From NCBI GenBank assembly GCA_016716605.1, contig JADJWA010000001.1, positions 1,240,001-1,304,000 of the forward strand: DNA of 64,000 nucleotides, read 5' to 3'. The notes beneath the pieces were generated by a model, which worked only from the letters and a program-made list of their open reading frames with translations, was not told where the DNA came from and searched no databases. Below are positions 43,501 to 49,447 of the stretch, one piece after another. Within the stretch, counting starts at the first letter, position 1, and each line of letters starts with the position of its first letter. The translations under genes were made by a program, and so were the position numbers. This stretch comes from Flavobacteriales bacterium (GTDB lineage Bacteria > Bacteroidota > Bacteroidia > Flavobacteriales_F > PHOS-HE28).

Positions 43501-44565
43501 AGCGACGACGCAACGGTGCTGGTGTCCGTAGGCATTGCGGGCAATGCAGGCATGGATGGCACTGTAACGCTTTGCTCAACCGATGATCCGATAGACCTGT
43601 TCACGATTCTGGGAGGCGCTCCGGATGCAGGTGGTGCATGGACCGGCCCTGACGGAAGCCCGGCAACGGGCAATTTCGACCCGGGCACGGGCCTCAGCGG
43701 CTCATACACCTACATGGTGACCCCGGCGCCGCCATGCCCGGTGGTCAGCGCGACGATCAGCGCTCTGGTAATCCCGCCCGCAGTAGCCGACTTCACTGTA
43801 GAAAGCGATGGTGAATGCGTTCCATTGGAAGTGAGCCTCTCGCACGGCTATACGGGCACCGGCACCTGCACGTGGCTCATCGGCAATGCGCCGGCCATCG
43901 TGGGGTGCGCGCCGCTCACCTACACGATCGATGCGCCCGGCAGCTACGATGTGACCTTGATCATCGATGCCGGCAATGGTTGCGGAGCGGATACCGTGAC
44001 GGTGGAAGATGCGGTGAGCGCCTACTCACAGCCGATCGCCAACTTCACCATGCTGCCTGATGTGATCACCACCCTGCAGCCGGTCGGCTTCTTCAGCAAT
44101 ACGACCATAGGCGCCAACGCCTATTCTTGGCAGATCAATGAAGAGCCTATATCCGAAGAGCTTGACCTGCGCTACACCTTCCCCGCACAGATCGGCGATG
44201 CATTCGGCGTCTGCTTGATCGCTTATGCGAGCGCGTCGTGCGCTGATACGATCTGCCGCACCATCGCCCTCGCCGATGGCATGGTGCTCTGGGTCCCGAA
44301 CACCTTCACCCCGAACAACGACAACAAGAACGAGGGCTTCGTGCCGATCACCTTCGGCATCGATGAGCGATTCTACCGTTTCGAGGTGTACGACCGATGG
44401 GGCTTGCGGGTGTTCATGAGCGAGACACCGGGCGAGGCTTGGGATGGCCGCATGGCCGACGGGTCCGATGCCCCCATGGACGTGTATGTCTGGCAGGTGC
44501 GCGTGAAGGATTCATACAGCGGCGATCGGGTGGAGCGCATCGGGCATGTGAACCTGCTGCGCTGA
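34549..44565 (+). CDS. Giant T9SS type B (CHU_C) repeat protein
   Basis: 3338 residues. A hydrophobic N-terminus (MPFAGTLKRIAAFVTMAMGF) is a probable signal peptide. Residues ~25-390 are the conserved N-terminal region of Bacteroidota giant surface proteins (HFSGANITYECNGGNSYTI, WAICCRSATQN). Then come ~34 Ig-like repeats of 79 residues, each with a Cys near its start and one before the end (TVCSNGAA...GVAPC). A PKD-like region precedes the C-terminal gliding-motility-associated sorting domain (VPNTFTPNNDNKNEGF, YDRWGLRVF, AWDGR). Probably a T9SS-exported surface adhesin. Residues ~775-916 are read out of frame owing to a +1 change near 36873 and a -1 change near 37297, so this segment is not the true repeat sequence. 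Confidence 0.88.
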   Translation: MPFAGTLKRIAAFVTMAMGFVAVRADHFSGANITYECNGGNSYTITLDLFLDCAGAPLTPHALSFTNNCGVNFTLNSIPLVQANEVSQLCGSQLLNSTCNGGTLPGVMHYQFQVTLNLSPCNSWNISWAICCRSATQNVLLTPGMYVNATLNNLGGLCDQSPQFGDMTIPYVCVGEPVSYNPQVTDADGNTLVYSFISARFGAPLPTNVTYQPGFTAAVPIPGITLDTNTGTINFTPTITGSYVIALQVASYNAMGQLIGTVMRDFLFIVIPCSDPPADNVGPTSITSGVITSSTSVEMCDGVPSCVDLTFTDVDPLAVVTLSSQITAQLPGATFIVNGTNPAVATLCWTPVLALSPVSVLVDVNDNACPLQNLSNYQLTINVVAAPPIPPNAGTSTIVASCPGTPPINLFAQLGGTPQAGGVWVGPGGAHSGTFNPATDAYGDYTYTVGNGCQNASATVTVNQSAAGSAGINGNITVCGNGASFSLIAQLGGTPAAGGAWSGPSPVVGGNFNPPTMNPGVYTYTVTNPAPCANSTATVTVAENPPPNAGTDGALTVCSNGAAQSLFAALGGAPQAGGTWAGPSPVVGGNYNPATMNPGAYVYTVNGVAPCTNATATITVTENAATNAGADGALTVCSNGAAQSLFAALGGTPQAGGAWAGPSPVVGGNNPDTMNPGAYVYTVNGVAPCTNATATITVTENAATNAGTDGALTVCSNGAAQSLFAALGGAPQAGGTWAGPSPVVGGNYNPATMNPGAYVYTVNGVAPCTNATATIARHRERSDQRRRRRRADRVQQWRGAIALRSAGRHTSSRRSMGWTISCCRWQLQPGHDEPRCLCVHRERRGALHERDGDDPPHRERSDQRRNRWRADRVQQWRRAIALRSAGRRTASRRNVGRTISCCRWQLQPGHDEPRCLVCTVNGVAPCTNATATITVTENAATNAGADGALTVCSNGAAQSLFAALGGTPQAGGAWAGPSPVVGGNYNPATMNPGAYVYTVNGVAPCTNATATITVTENAATNAGTDGALTVCSNGAAQSLFAALGGAPQAGGAWAGPSPVVGGNYNPATMNPGAYVYTVNGVAPCTNATATITVTENAATNAGADGALTVCSNGAAQSLFAALGGAPQAGGAWAGPSPVVGGNYNPATMNPGAYVYTVNGVAPCTNATATITVTENAATNAGADGALTVCSDGAAQSLFAALGGTPQAGGTWSGPSPVAGGNYDPATMNPGAYVYTVNGVAPCADASATVTVTENAATNAGADGALTVCSDGAAVNLFAQLGGAPQAGGTWSGPSPVAGGNYDPATMDPGAYVYTVNGVAPCADASATVTVTENSATNAGADGAITVCSDGAAVNLFAQLGGAPQAGGTWSGPSPVSGGSYDPATMDPGAYVYTVNGVAPCADASATVTVTENSATNAGADGAITVCSDGAAVNLFAQLGGAPQAGGTWSGPSPVAGGSYDPATMDPGAYVYTVNGVAPCADASATVTVTENSATNAGADGAITVCSDGAAVNLFAQLGGAPQAGGTWSGPSPVAGGSYDPATMDPGAYVYTVNGVAPCADASATITVTENSATNAGADGALTVCSDGAAQSLFAALGGAPQAGGSWSGPSPVAGGNYDPATMDPGAYVYTVNGVAPCADASATVTVTENSATNAGADGAITVCSDGAAVNLFAQLGGAPQAGGTWSGPSPVSGGSYDPATMDPGAYVYTVNGVAPCADASATVTVTENSATNAGADGAITVCSDGAAVNLFAQLGGAPQAGGTWSGPSPVAGGSYDPATMAPGAYVYTVTGVAPCADASATVTVTESASPDAGTDGAATLCANGAAIDLFALLGGTPDAGGTWSGPSPVAGGSYDPATMLAGSYTYAIAAVAPCVGSSATVTITENAPADAGSDGSVTVCDVGAAIDLFAQLGGAPQAGGTWSGPSPVAGGNYDPATMDPGAYVYTVNGVAPCADASATVTVTESASPDAGTDGAATLCANGAAIDLFALLGGTPDAGGTWSGPSPVAGGSYDPATMLAGSYTYAIAAVAPCVGSSATVTITENAPADAGSDGSVTVCDVGAAIDLFAQLGGAPQAGGTWSGPSPVAGGSYDPATMAPGAYVYTVTGVAPCADASATVTVTESASPDAGTDGSATLCANGAAIDLFALLGGTPDAGGTWSGPSPVAGGSYDPATMLAGSYTYAIAAVAPCVGSSATVTITENAPADAGSDGSVTVCDVGAAIDLFAQLGGAPQAGGTWSGPSPVAGGNYDPATMDPGAYVYTVNGVAPCTDASATVTVTESASPDAGTDGSATLCASGAAIDLFALLGGTPDAGGTWSGPSPVAGGSYDPATMLAGSYTYAIAAVAPCVGSSATVTITENAPADAGSDGSVTVCDVGAAIDLFAQLGGAPQAGGTWSGPSPVAGGSYDPATMAPGAYVYTVTGVAPCADASATVTVTESASPDAGTDGSATLCASGAAIDLFALLGGTPDAGGTWSGPSPVAGGSYDPATMLAGSYTYAIAAVAPCVGSSATVTITENAPADAGSDGSVTVCDVGAAIDLFAQLGGAPQAGGTWSGPSPVAGGNYDPATMDPGAYVYTVNGVAPCTDASATVTVTESASPDAGTDGSATLCASGAAIDLFALLGGTPDAGGTWSGPSPVAGGSYDPATMLAGSYTYAIAAVAPCVGASSVVSITEEAPGNAGMPASIDLCPGSAAVDLFNLLGGNPQAGGTWTHPNGITFDGTFDPAVDAPGNQTYTIAGAACPDATAAVTVNLLPGPNAGDDASIVVCNAQAAFNMLAQLGGSPDAGGEWTNALGAPVAPTFDPATDGSGIFTYTVVGTGSCPDDEAMLTISVIAAPLAGNGGSITLCESGAITSLFDGLSGTLDAGGSWTAPDGSPNGTTIDPSTALAGNYTYTVAGNAPCPSASSTVQVIINPVPVAGEDGTLSICSTAPVVNLITMLGGAPDPGGAWTGPGGAPFGGGFDPAIHQDGLYTYTVTGIAPCLSDDATVLVSVGIAGNAGMDGTVTLCSTDDPIDLFTILGGAPDAGGAWTGPDGSPATGNFDPGTGLSGSYTYMVTPAPPCPVVSATISALVIPPAVADFTVESDGECVPLEVSLSHGYTGTGTCTWLIGNAPAIVGCAPLTYTIDAPGSYDVTLIIDAGNGCGADTVTVEDAVSAYSQPIANFTMLPDVITTLQPVGFFSNTTIGANAYSWQINEEPISEELDLRYTFPAQIGDAFGVCLIAYASASCADTICRTIALADGMVLWVPNTFTPNNDNKNEGFVPITFGIDERFYRFEVYDRWGLRVFMSETPGEAWDGRMADGSDAPMDVYVWQVRVKDSYSGDRVERIGHVNLLR
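36873..37297 (+). other. Out-of-frame segment within giant repeat gene
   Basis: The unit spacing changes from 237 to 238 nt at the boundary near 36873 (ATCACCGTC becomes ATCGCCCGTC) and to 236 nt near 37297 (GCCTATGTGTAC becomes GCCTAGTGTGC). Between them the frame is shifted by one base, giving an Arg/His-rich stretch. A 3-nt loss near 36555 (GGNYNPATM to GGNNPDTM) and clustered substitutions near 37110 lie in the same block. Confidence 0.85.
39964..42545 (+). repeat. Higher-order 474-nt / 948-nt super-repeat
   Basis: From here the 79-residue units alternate as two types (SASPDAGTDG... and APADAGSDG...), giving a 474-nt pair that begins at 39964, 40438, 40912, 41386, 41860 and 42334. The second member alternates between an NYDPATMDP and an SYDPATMAP form, which makes a 948-nt period. 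The DNA of corresponding units looks identical or nearly so. Confidence 0.9.
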
Positions 44566-44594
44566 CTCCGCCTTCGCGAAGCGCGTTGGCGGAG
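44566..44594 (+). terminator. Possible hairpin after giant repeat gene
   Basis: CTCCGCC (44566-44572) pairs with GGCGGAG (44588-44594) directly after the stop codon, with a TTCGCGAA palindrome in the loop. No T-tract; weak evidence. Confidence 0.35.
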
Positions 44595-44627
44595 CGCGGA
44601 GCGGCGTTTCGCCTTCGTACCGACAGG

Positions 44628-44635
44628 TATCTTAG
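44628..44635 (+). promoter_or_regulatory. -7-like box (TATCTTAG) of glycosyltransferase gene
   Basis: TATCTTAG lies 39 nt before the TTG start at 44675; it matches TAnnTT at the first six positions. Confidence 0.35.
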
Positions 44636-44674
44636 CCGCGCTCGCTGCGGAACCGTTCGCATGAGCCTGCCGCC

Positions 44675-45391
44675 TTGCCCGAGCGCCTCGTCATCATCCC
44701 CACCTACAACGAGCGCGAGAACATTCGCGAAGTCATCGCGCATGTGATCGGACTGCAACCTGCGTTCGACCTGCTCATCGTTGATGATGGCTCGCCAGAC
44801 GGCACTGCTGAGCTGGTGAAAGCGGCCCAGGGCCTGCACCCGGGCCGCATCCATCTGATTGAACGAGCGGGCAAGCAAGGCCTGGGCACGGCGTACATCA
44901 CCGGTTTCAAGTGGGCGCTGGCCAATGGCTACGGCTTCATCTTCGAGATGGACGCTGACTTCTCGCACAACCCCGAAGACCTGGTGCGGCTCTGGAGGGC
45001 CTGCGCCGATGGCGGCGATATGAGCGTAGGCTCCCGCTATGTGAAAGGCGGCCAGGTGCGTGATTGGAGCTGGGACCGCATCATCCTGAGCTACTGCGCA
45101 TCGCTCTATGTGCGCGCCATCCTGTGGCTTGGCGTGCGCGACACCACGGCGGGCTTCGTGTGCTACACGCGTCGCGTGCTCGAAGCGCTGCCTTTGGATG
45201 AAGTGCGCTTCATAGGCTACGCCTTCCAGATCGAGATGAAGTACCGCACCCGGCGCAAGGGCTTCCGCATCGTTGAAGTGCCCATCACCTTCATCGACCG
45301 GGCCAAGGGCACCAGCAAGATGAACTCGAGCATCTTCCGCGAGGCCATCATCGGCGTGCTGCAGATGCGCTTCGGCGGATGGATCAAGTGA
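44675..45391 (+). CDS. Polyprenol-phosphate mannosyltransferase-like GT2 enzyme
   Basis: 238 residues. GT-A fold family 2 glycosyltransferase of the dolichyl/polyprenyl-phosphate mannose synthase type: LVIIPTYNERENI at the N-terminus, LIVDDGSPDGTAEL, the DXD motif in EMDADFSHNPEDL, and the C-terminal RAKGTSKMNSSIFREA. There is no C-terminal membrane anchor, as in the short bacterial forms. No in-frame ATG precedes the conserved start; TTG at 44675 gives MPERLVIIP and is the best choice. Likely product is a polyprenyl-phosphate hexose used outside the inner membrane. Followed 4 nt later by dihydroorotase. Confidence 0.92.
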   Translation: MPERLVIIPTYNERENIREVIAHVIGLQPAFDLLIVDDGSPDGTAELVKAAQGLHPGRIHLIERAGKQGLGTAYITGFKWALANGYGFIFEMDADFSHNPEDLVRLWRACADGGDMSVGSRYVKGGQVRDWSWDRIILSYCASLYVRAILWLGVRDTTAGFVCYTRRVLEALPLDEVRFIGYAFQIEMKYRTRRKGFRIVEVPITFIDRAKGTSKMNSSIFREAIIGVLQMRFGGWIK

Positions 45392-45395
45392 TGCC

Positions 45396-46733
45396 ATGGA
45401 GAAGCTGCTGATCCGCGATGCGCAGGTGGTGAACGAAGGGACCGTGCTCCACGCCGATGTGCTCGTGCATGGCGACCGCATCGAGCGCGTTGCGCCGGAA
45501 GGCATCGGGGCGGCGGCGGGCGCGAAGGAGCACGATGCTCGGGGCCGGCACCTCCTGCCTGGGGCCATCGACGATCAAGTGCATTTCCGTGAGCCGGGCC
45601 TCACGCACAAGGAGGACATCGCGCATGGGAGCGCGGCTGCGGCCGCGGGCGGCATCACCAGCTACATGGAGATGCCCAACACGGTGCCGCAGACGCTCAC
45701 GCAGGAGCTGCTCGAAGAGAAATACCGGATGGGCGCTGCGAGCAGCGTGGTGAACTATTCCTTCTACATGGGCTGCGGCGCTGCCAACATCGAAGAGGTC
45801 GTTCGCACCGATCCGCGCATGGTATGCGGGCTGAAAGCATTCCTCGGCAGCAGCACCGGCGACATGGTGATCAGCGAAGCTGCCGCGCGCGACACGCTCT
45901 TCCGCCGTGCGCACATGCTCCTCGCCATCCACGCCGAGGATGACCCCACGATCAAGCTCGAACTGGAGAAGCGCATCGCCCGCTTCGGTCTTGATATCCC
46001 CATCGAGGAGCATCCGCTGATTCGAAGCGCCGAGGCCTGCTACACGAGCAGCAGTGAAGCGGTTGAGCGGGCGAAGGCCTTCGGCACACGGTTGCATGTG
46101 CTGCACATCAGCACGGCGCGCGAGCTGGAGCTCTTTGAGCCGGGCCCGTTGGACGCCAAGCGCATCACTGCGGAAGCGTGCGTGCACCATCTCTGGTTCA
46201 CCGATGCCGATTACGCCGCCAAGAGCAGTTTGATCAAGTGGAACCCCGCCGTGAAGACTATGGCCGACCGGGACGCCATTCGCAGCGCCCTGCACGATGG
46301 CCGGATCGACTTGGTGGCCACCGACCATGCGCCGCACACGCTGAAGGAGAAAGCCCTGCCGTATGCGCAATGCCCCAGCGGCGGCCCCTTGGTGCAGCAT
46401 GCCTTGCCTGCGATGCTGGAACTGGCGCGCCACGGAGTGCTCACCGTGCCGCACGTGGTGGAGAAGATGTGCCATGCGCCGGCACGGCTCTTCGACTTGG
46501 CTGACCGCGGTTATGTGCGCGAAGGCTGGAAGGCCGACCTGGTCCTCATTGACCTCGATGCGCCGTGGACCGTGACGCGCGAAGGGGTGCTGAGCAAGTG
46601 CGGCTGGTCGCCATTCGAAGGGGAGCGCTTCCACGCGCGCGTGCTGCGCACCTGGGTGAACGGCAGGCTCTGCTACGCAGAAGGAAGAGTGGATACATCC
46701 ATGCGTGGAGAACGCCTCCGATTCGCCCGATGA
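45396..46733 (+). CDS. pyrC: Dihydroorotase
   Basis: 445 residues. Amidohydrolase-superfamily enzyme that cyclises carbamoyl-aspartate in pyrimidine synthesis. Motifs: IDDQVHFREPGLTHK (58-72), GLKAFLGSSTG with the Lys that is carboxylated, AIHAEDD, LHISTAREL, and ATDHAPHT with the catalytic Asp. The first HxH histidine is replaced by Gln61 (QVH), which I recall also from other Flavobacteriia, so the binuclear site may be atypical. It is the middle gene of GT2-pyrC-DUF4296, with 4-nt gap upstream and ATGA overlap downstream. Not adjacent to other pyr genes. Confidence 0.92.
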   Translation: MEKLLIRDAQVVNEGTVLHADVLVHGDRIERVAPEGIGAAAGAKEHDARGRHLLPGAIDDQVHFREPGLTHKEDIAHGSAAAAAGGITSYMEMPNTVPQTLTQELLEEKYRMGAASSVVNYSFYMGCGAANIEEVVRTDPRMVCGLKAFLGSSTGDMVISEAAARDTLFRRAHMLLAIHAEDDPTIKLELEKRIARFGLDIPIEEHPLIRSAEACYTSSSEAVERAKAFGTRLHVLHISTARELELFEPGPLDAKRITAEACVHHLWFTDADYAAKSSLIKWNPAVKTMADRDAIRSALHDGRIDLVATDHAPHTLKEKALPYAQCPSGGPLVQHALPAMLELARHGVLTVPHVVEKMCHAPARLFDLADRGYVREGWKADLVLIDLDAPWTVTREGVLSKCGWSPFEGERFHARVLRTWVNGRLCYAEGRVDTSMRGERLRFAR

Positions 46734-47119
46734 AGGCACTGCTCATCATCACGATCCTGTTGCTCTCCGCATGCGAAGCAGAGGCCCCGCGGCCTGAGAA
46801 CGTACTCGACCGTGAGCGATTCACGGAGGTGATGGTTGGCATGACGCTGCTCGAGGCGCGCATGAGCCAGGAGATGATGGTGGTGCCCGCTGACGCGCCG
46901 CCGATGGCACTCTACTACAAGGAGCTCTATGCAGAGCATGGCATCGATAGCGTTGCCTTCCGCAGGAGCTTCGACTATTACGCCATGCGTCCTGAGGAAA
47001 TGAAGGCGGTCTACGATGAAGTGGTGGAGCGCTTGCGCCGCATGAAGGACGGCTGGTCTCAGCCCGCTGCGGCGAACGATACCGTGTTGGCCACGGATTC
47101 CTCGAGCGGCAGGAATTGA
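46730..47119 (+). CDS. DUF4296 lipoprotein
   Basis: 129 residues. Lipoprotein signal MKALLIITILLLSAC with Cys15. The rest fits DUF4296: VLDRERFTEVMVGMTLLEARM, then a helical part ending FDYYAMRPEEMKAVYDEVVERL, and a low-complexity tail. Function unknown; the family is limited to Bacteroidota. The ATG overlaps the pyrC TGA, and the same neighbour order (GT2, dihydroorotase, DUF4296) recurs in Flavobacteriales to my recollection. Its last 61 nt overlap the 3' end of the convergent epimerase gene; the conserved part lies upstream of the overlap. Confidence 0.87.
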   Translation: MKALLIITILLLSACEAEAPRPENVLDRERFTEVMVGMTLLEARMSQEMMVVPADAPPMALYYKELYAEHGIDSVAFRRSFDYYAMRPEEMKAVYDEVVERLRRMKDGWSQPAAANDTVLATDSSSGRN

Positions 47120-48057
47120 TGCGCGAGCACGGCGGTGACCTTCGCGTTGCTGTAGGCGCGGGTGCTCAAAGCGCTCGACACCGTAGCCTTCGTGACCAGT
47201 GGCGATGATCCGGTGAGCAGCGAACGCATGCGCTCAGCGCGCCATGCCAAAGCGAGCATCCACGGCTTCGCCTCTGAGGCGGGTGGCTCCTGCCCGAAGC
47301 CTTCAGCCGCCAGCTCGAACAACCTCTTGTAGCTCGCATTCTCGCCGACGAGCAAATAGCGCTCGCCGGGAAAGCCCTGATCCATGAGCTTGCGCATGCA
47401 GGCCGCCACATCCCGCGCATCGACGAACGCATTCGACCCGCTGGTGTACCAGCGCGTGCCCTTCCGCAACCGCTCGATGAGCGTCATGCTGCTGCGCCCC
47501 GGCAACCCGGGACCGATGATCACGCTCGGATTCACGATCACGGCATCGAGGCCCTCCGCGATGCCGCGATGCACCTCGAGCTCTGCCAGATGCTTGCTGC
47601 GCGCATAATCGGAACTGTTGCGGCCATCCGTGAAGGCCATCGACTCATCGCGCATCACACCCTGTGGCGCGGCGCCGATCGAGGCCGTGCTGCTCACATG
47701 GCAGAGACGCTTCACGCCGGCCTCGAGCGCGGCATTCACCACATTGGCCGTGCCTTGCACGTTCACCGCATGCAGCGCGTCCGCCCTGCGCGGGTCGAAG
47801 CTCACCAGCGCAGCCGCGTGGTAAACGCGTTCCGCGCCATCCATCGCTTCAGCGAGGGCCACTGCGTCGAGCAGGTCCCCCTCGATCCATTCGATGCGAT
47901 TCTCCAAATGCGCTGCGCCATAGTGCTTGAATACGCGCGCGACGATGCCCGTATCCGATGAGCCTCGTCGCAATGCCCGAACCGCGCGCCCATCGCGGAG
48001 CAATTCCAGCAACAGATGCGTGCCCACGATGCCAGTGGCGCCCGTGACAAGGTCCAT
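47059..48057 (-). CDS. NAD-dependent epimerase/dehydratase (extended SDR)
   Basis: 332 residues. Rossmann signature VTGATGIVGTHLL at 4-16, active-site Y-x3-K in DYARSKHLAE (~156), SSTASIG and NPSVIIGPG motifs of the dihydroflavonol-reductase/aldehyde-reductase-like branch. The substrate cannot be told. The start at 48057 (MDLVTG) is right for a Rossmann protein; a TACCTTGC box lies 5 nt before it. The C-terminal FLPLEESVANTVSFA is conserved-looking, so the overlap with the DUF4296 gene is probably real. Confidence 0.9.
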   Translation of the reverse strand: MDLVTGATGIVGTHLLLELLRDGRAVRALRRGSSDTGIVARVFKHYGAAHLENRIEWIEGDLLDAVALAEAMDGAERVYHAAALVSFDPRRADALHAVNVQGTANVVNAALEAGVKRLCHVSSTASIGAAPQGVMRDESMAFTDGRNSSDYARSKHLAELEVHRGIAEGLDAVIVNPSVIIGPGLPGRSSMTLIERLRKGTRWYTSGSNAFVDARDVAACMRKLMDQGFPGERYLLVGENASYKRLFELAAEGFGQEPPASEAKPWMLALAWRAERMRSLLTGSSPLVTKATVSSALSTRAYSNAKVTAVLAHQFLPLEESVANTVSFAAAG

Positions 48058-48062
48058 GGCGC

Positions 48063-48070
48063 GCAAGGTA
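48063..48070 (-). promoter_or_regulatory. -7 box (TACCTTGC) of epimerase gene
   Basis: Minus-strand TACCTTGC, 5 nt before the ATG at 48057. Only 19 nt separate it from the opposite box of tyrS. Confidence 0.4.
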
Positions 48071-48089
48071 GGCGGGCGTTCCCGGCATC

Positions 48090-48097
48090 TACCTTCG
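48090..48097 (+). promoter_or_regulatory. -7 box (TACCTTCG) of tyrS
   Basis: TACCTTCG, one base from TAnnTTTG, 27 nt before the tyrS ATG at 48125. Confidence 0.45.
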
Positions 48098-48124
48098 CCG
48101 CCGCCCGTTCGCGGGCCTCTCGAA

Positions 48125-49447
48125 ATGACCAACTACATCACCGAGCTCCGCTGGCGCGGACTACTGCACGACAGCATGCCCGGCGCCGAAGAGCAATTGG
48201 CCAAGGGCCCGCAGCGCGGCTACATCGGCTTCGACCCCACGGCCGACAGCCTGCACGTAGGCAACATGGTGCAGATCATGATGCTCGTGCATTTCCAGCG
48301 CTGCGGAAACACGCCCATCGCGCTCGTGGGCGGCGCCACCGGCATGGTGGGCGACCCCAGCGGCAAGAGTGCCGAGCGCAACCTGCTCGACGAGGACGCG
48401 CTGCGCCACAACCAGCATTGCGTGCAAGCGCAACTCGAGCGCTTCATCGACTTCACCGGCCCCAACGCCGCCGAGCTGGTGAACAACTACGACTGGTTCA
48501 AGGAGATGGGCTTCCTGCGCTTCATCCGCGAGGTGGGCAAGCACATCACCGTGAACTACATGATGGCCAAGGACAGCGTGAAGAACCGCCTGGAGACGGG
48601 CATCAGCTTCACGGAGTTCAGCTACCAACTGGTGCAGGGCTACGACTTCTACTGGCTATGGAAGAACAAGGGCTGCAACTTCCAGATGGGTGGCAGCGAC
48701 CAGTGGGGCAACATCACAACGGGCACGGAATTGATCCGGCGCATGGGCGGCGAGGAAGCAGTGAGCAATCCCGCTTTCGCCATCACCACGCCGCTGCTCA
48801 CCAAGGCCGATGGGAGCAAGTTCGGCAAGAGCGAGAGCGGGAATGTGTGGCTCGATGCCAAGCGCACATCACCCTACAAGTTCTACCAGTTCTGGATGAA
48901 CGTGGGCGATGAAGAAGCCGCCAAGTGCCTGCGCATCTTCACCACGTGGGAGCGTGAGCGCGTGGAGGCCTTGATCGCGGAGCATGCCAAGGCGCCGCAC
49001 CTGCGCGCGGTGCAGAAGGCGCTGGCGGAGGATATCACGCGGCGGGTGCATGGGGAGGCGGAGCTTTCGGCGGCTAAGAGAACGTCCGAGGCGCTTTTCG
49101 GGAACTCTAAGGATTTACTGCTCTCGCTTCCCGAGAAGTCGTGGGAGGATTTGCTTGATAGCCTTGACCACTATGAGACAGTTGTTAATCCGGATGTCTT
49201 CGAACCGAAAGGCGTGAGTCTGGAGCAGATTGAGAGGGGGATTCCGTTGGACAAGCTCTTTTGGCGTTGTCGCTTTCTTCCATCTGCAGGAGAAGCGCGC
49301 AGGGCTATTATGGAGGGGTCATTGTCAGTTAACAAGGAGAAGGTCGTCCCCAATCAGGGTGCATCATCGCAGTTGCTCGTGCATGGCAAATACCTCCTGC
49401 TGCAACGCGGCAAGAAGAATTACTTCCTGTTGAAGGTGGTGGGCTAA
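48125..49447 (+). CDS. tyrS: Tyrosyl-tRNA synthetase
   Basis: 440 residues. Class I synthetase for tRNA-Tyr (bacterial TyrRS type). HIGH motif as HVGN in DSLHVGNMVQ, the tyrosine-binding YDFYWL and GGSDQWGNI, and KMSKS as KFGKS in GSKFGKSES. The C-terminal S4-like RNA-binding domain follows. The start at 48125 (MTNYITELRWRG) is typical. From about residue 315 to 435 the DNA is much lower in GC (about 52% over 49081-49380 by hand count, against ~70% in the first part) with different codon choice, which suggests replacement of the C-terminal part. Convergent with the LuxE-like gene, overlapping through CTAA. Confidence 0.96.
   Translation: MTNYITELRWRGLLHDSMPGAEEQLAKGPQRGYIGFDPTADSLHVGNMVQIMMLVHFQRCGNTPIALVGGATGMVGDPSGKSAERNLLDEDALRHNQHCVQAQLERFIDFTGPNAAELVNNYDWFKEMGFLRFIREVGKHITVNYMMAKDSVKNRLETGISFTEFSYQLVQGYDFYWLWKNKGCNFQMGGSDQWGNITTGTELIRRMGGEEAVSNPAFAITTPLLTKADGSKFGKSESGNVWLDAKRTSPYKFYQFWMNVGDEEAAKCLRIFTTWERERVEALIAEHAKAPHLRAVQKALAEDITRRVHGEAELSAAKRTSEALFGNSKDLLLSLPEKSWEDLLDSLDHYETVVNPDVFEPKGVSLEQIERGIPLDKLFWRCRFLPSAGEARRAIMEGSLSVNKEKVVPNQGASSQLLVHGKYLLLQRGKKNYFLLKVVG

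Larger units (their letters stand above)
35715..43790 (+). repeat. Array of ~34 units of 237 nt (79 residues)
   Basis: Counting from the C-G-x-A motif, successive near-identical units start at 36211, 36448, 36682, 36920, 37157, 37393, 37630, 37867, 38104 and so on to 42370, almost always 237 nt apart. Units before 36200 and after 42560 belong to the same family but have diverged. Consensus per unit: C-x-GAA-x2-LF-A-x-LGG-x-P-x-AGG-x-W-GPSP, then GG-Y-P-ATM-PG-Y-YTV and APC. Confidence 0.93.
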
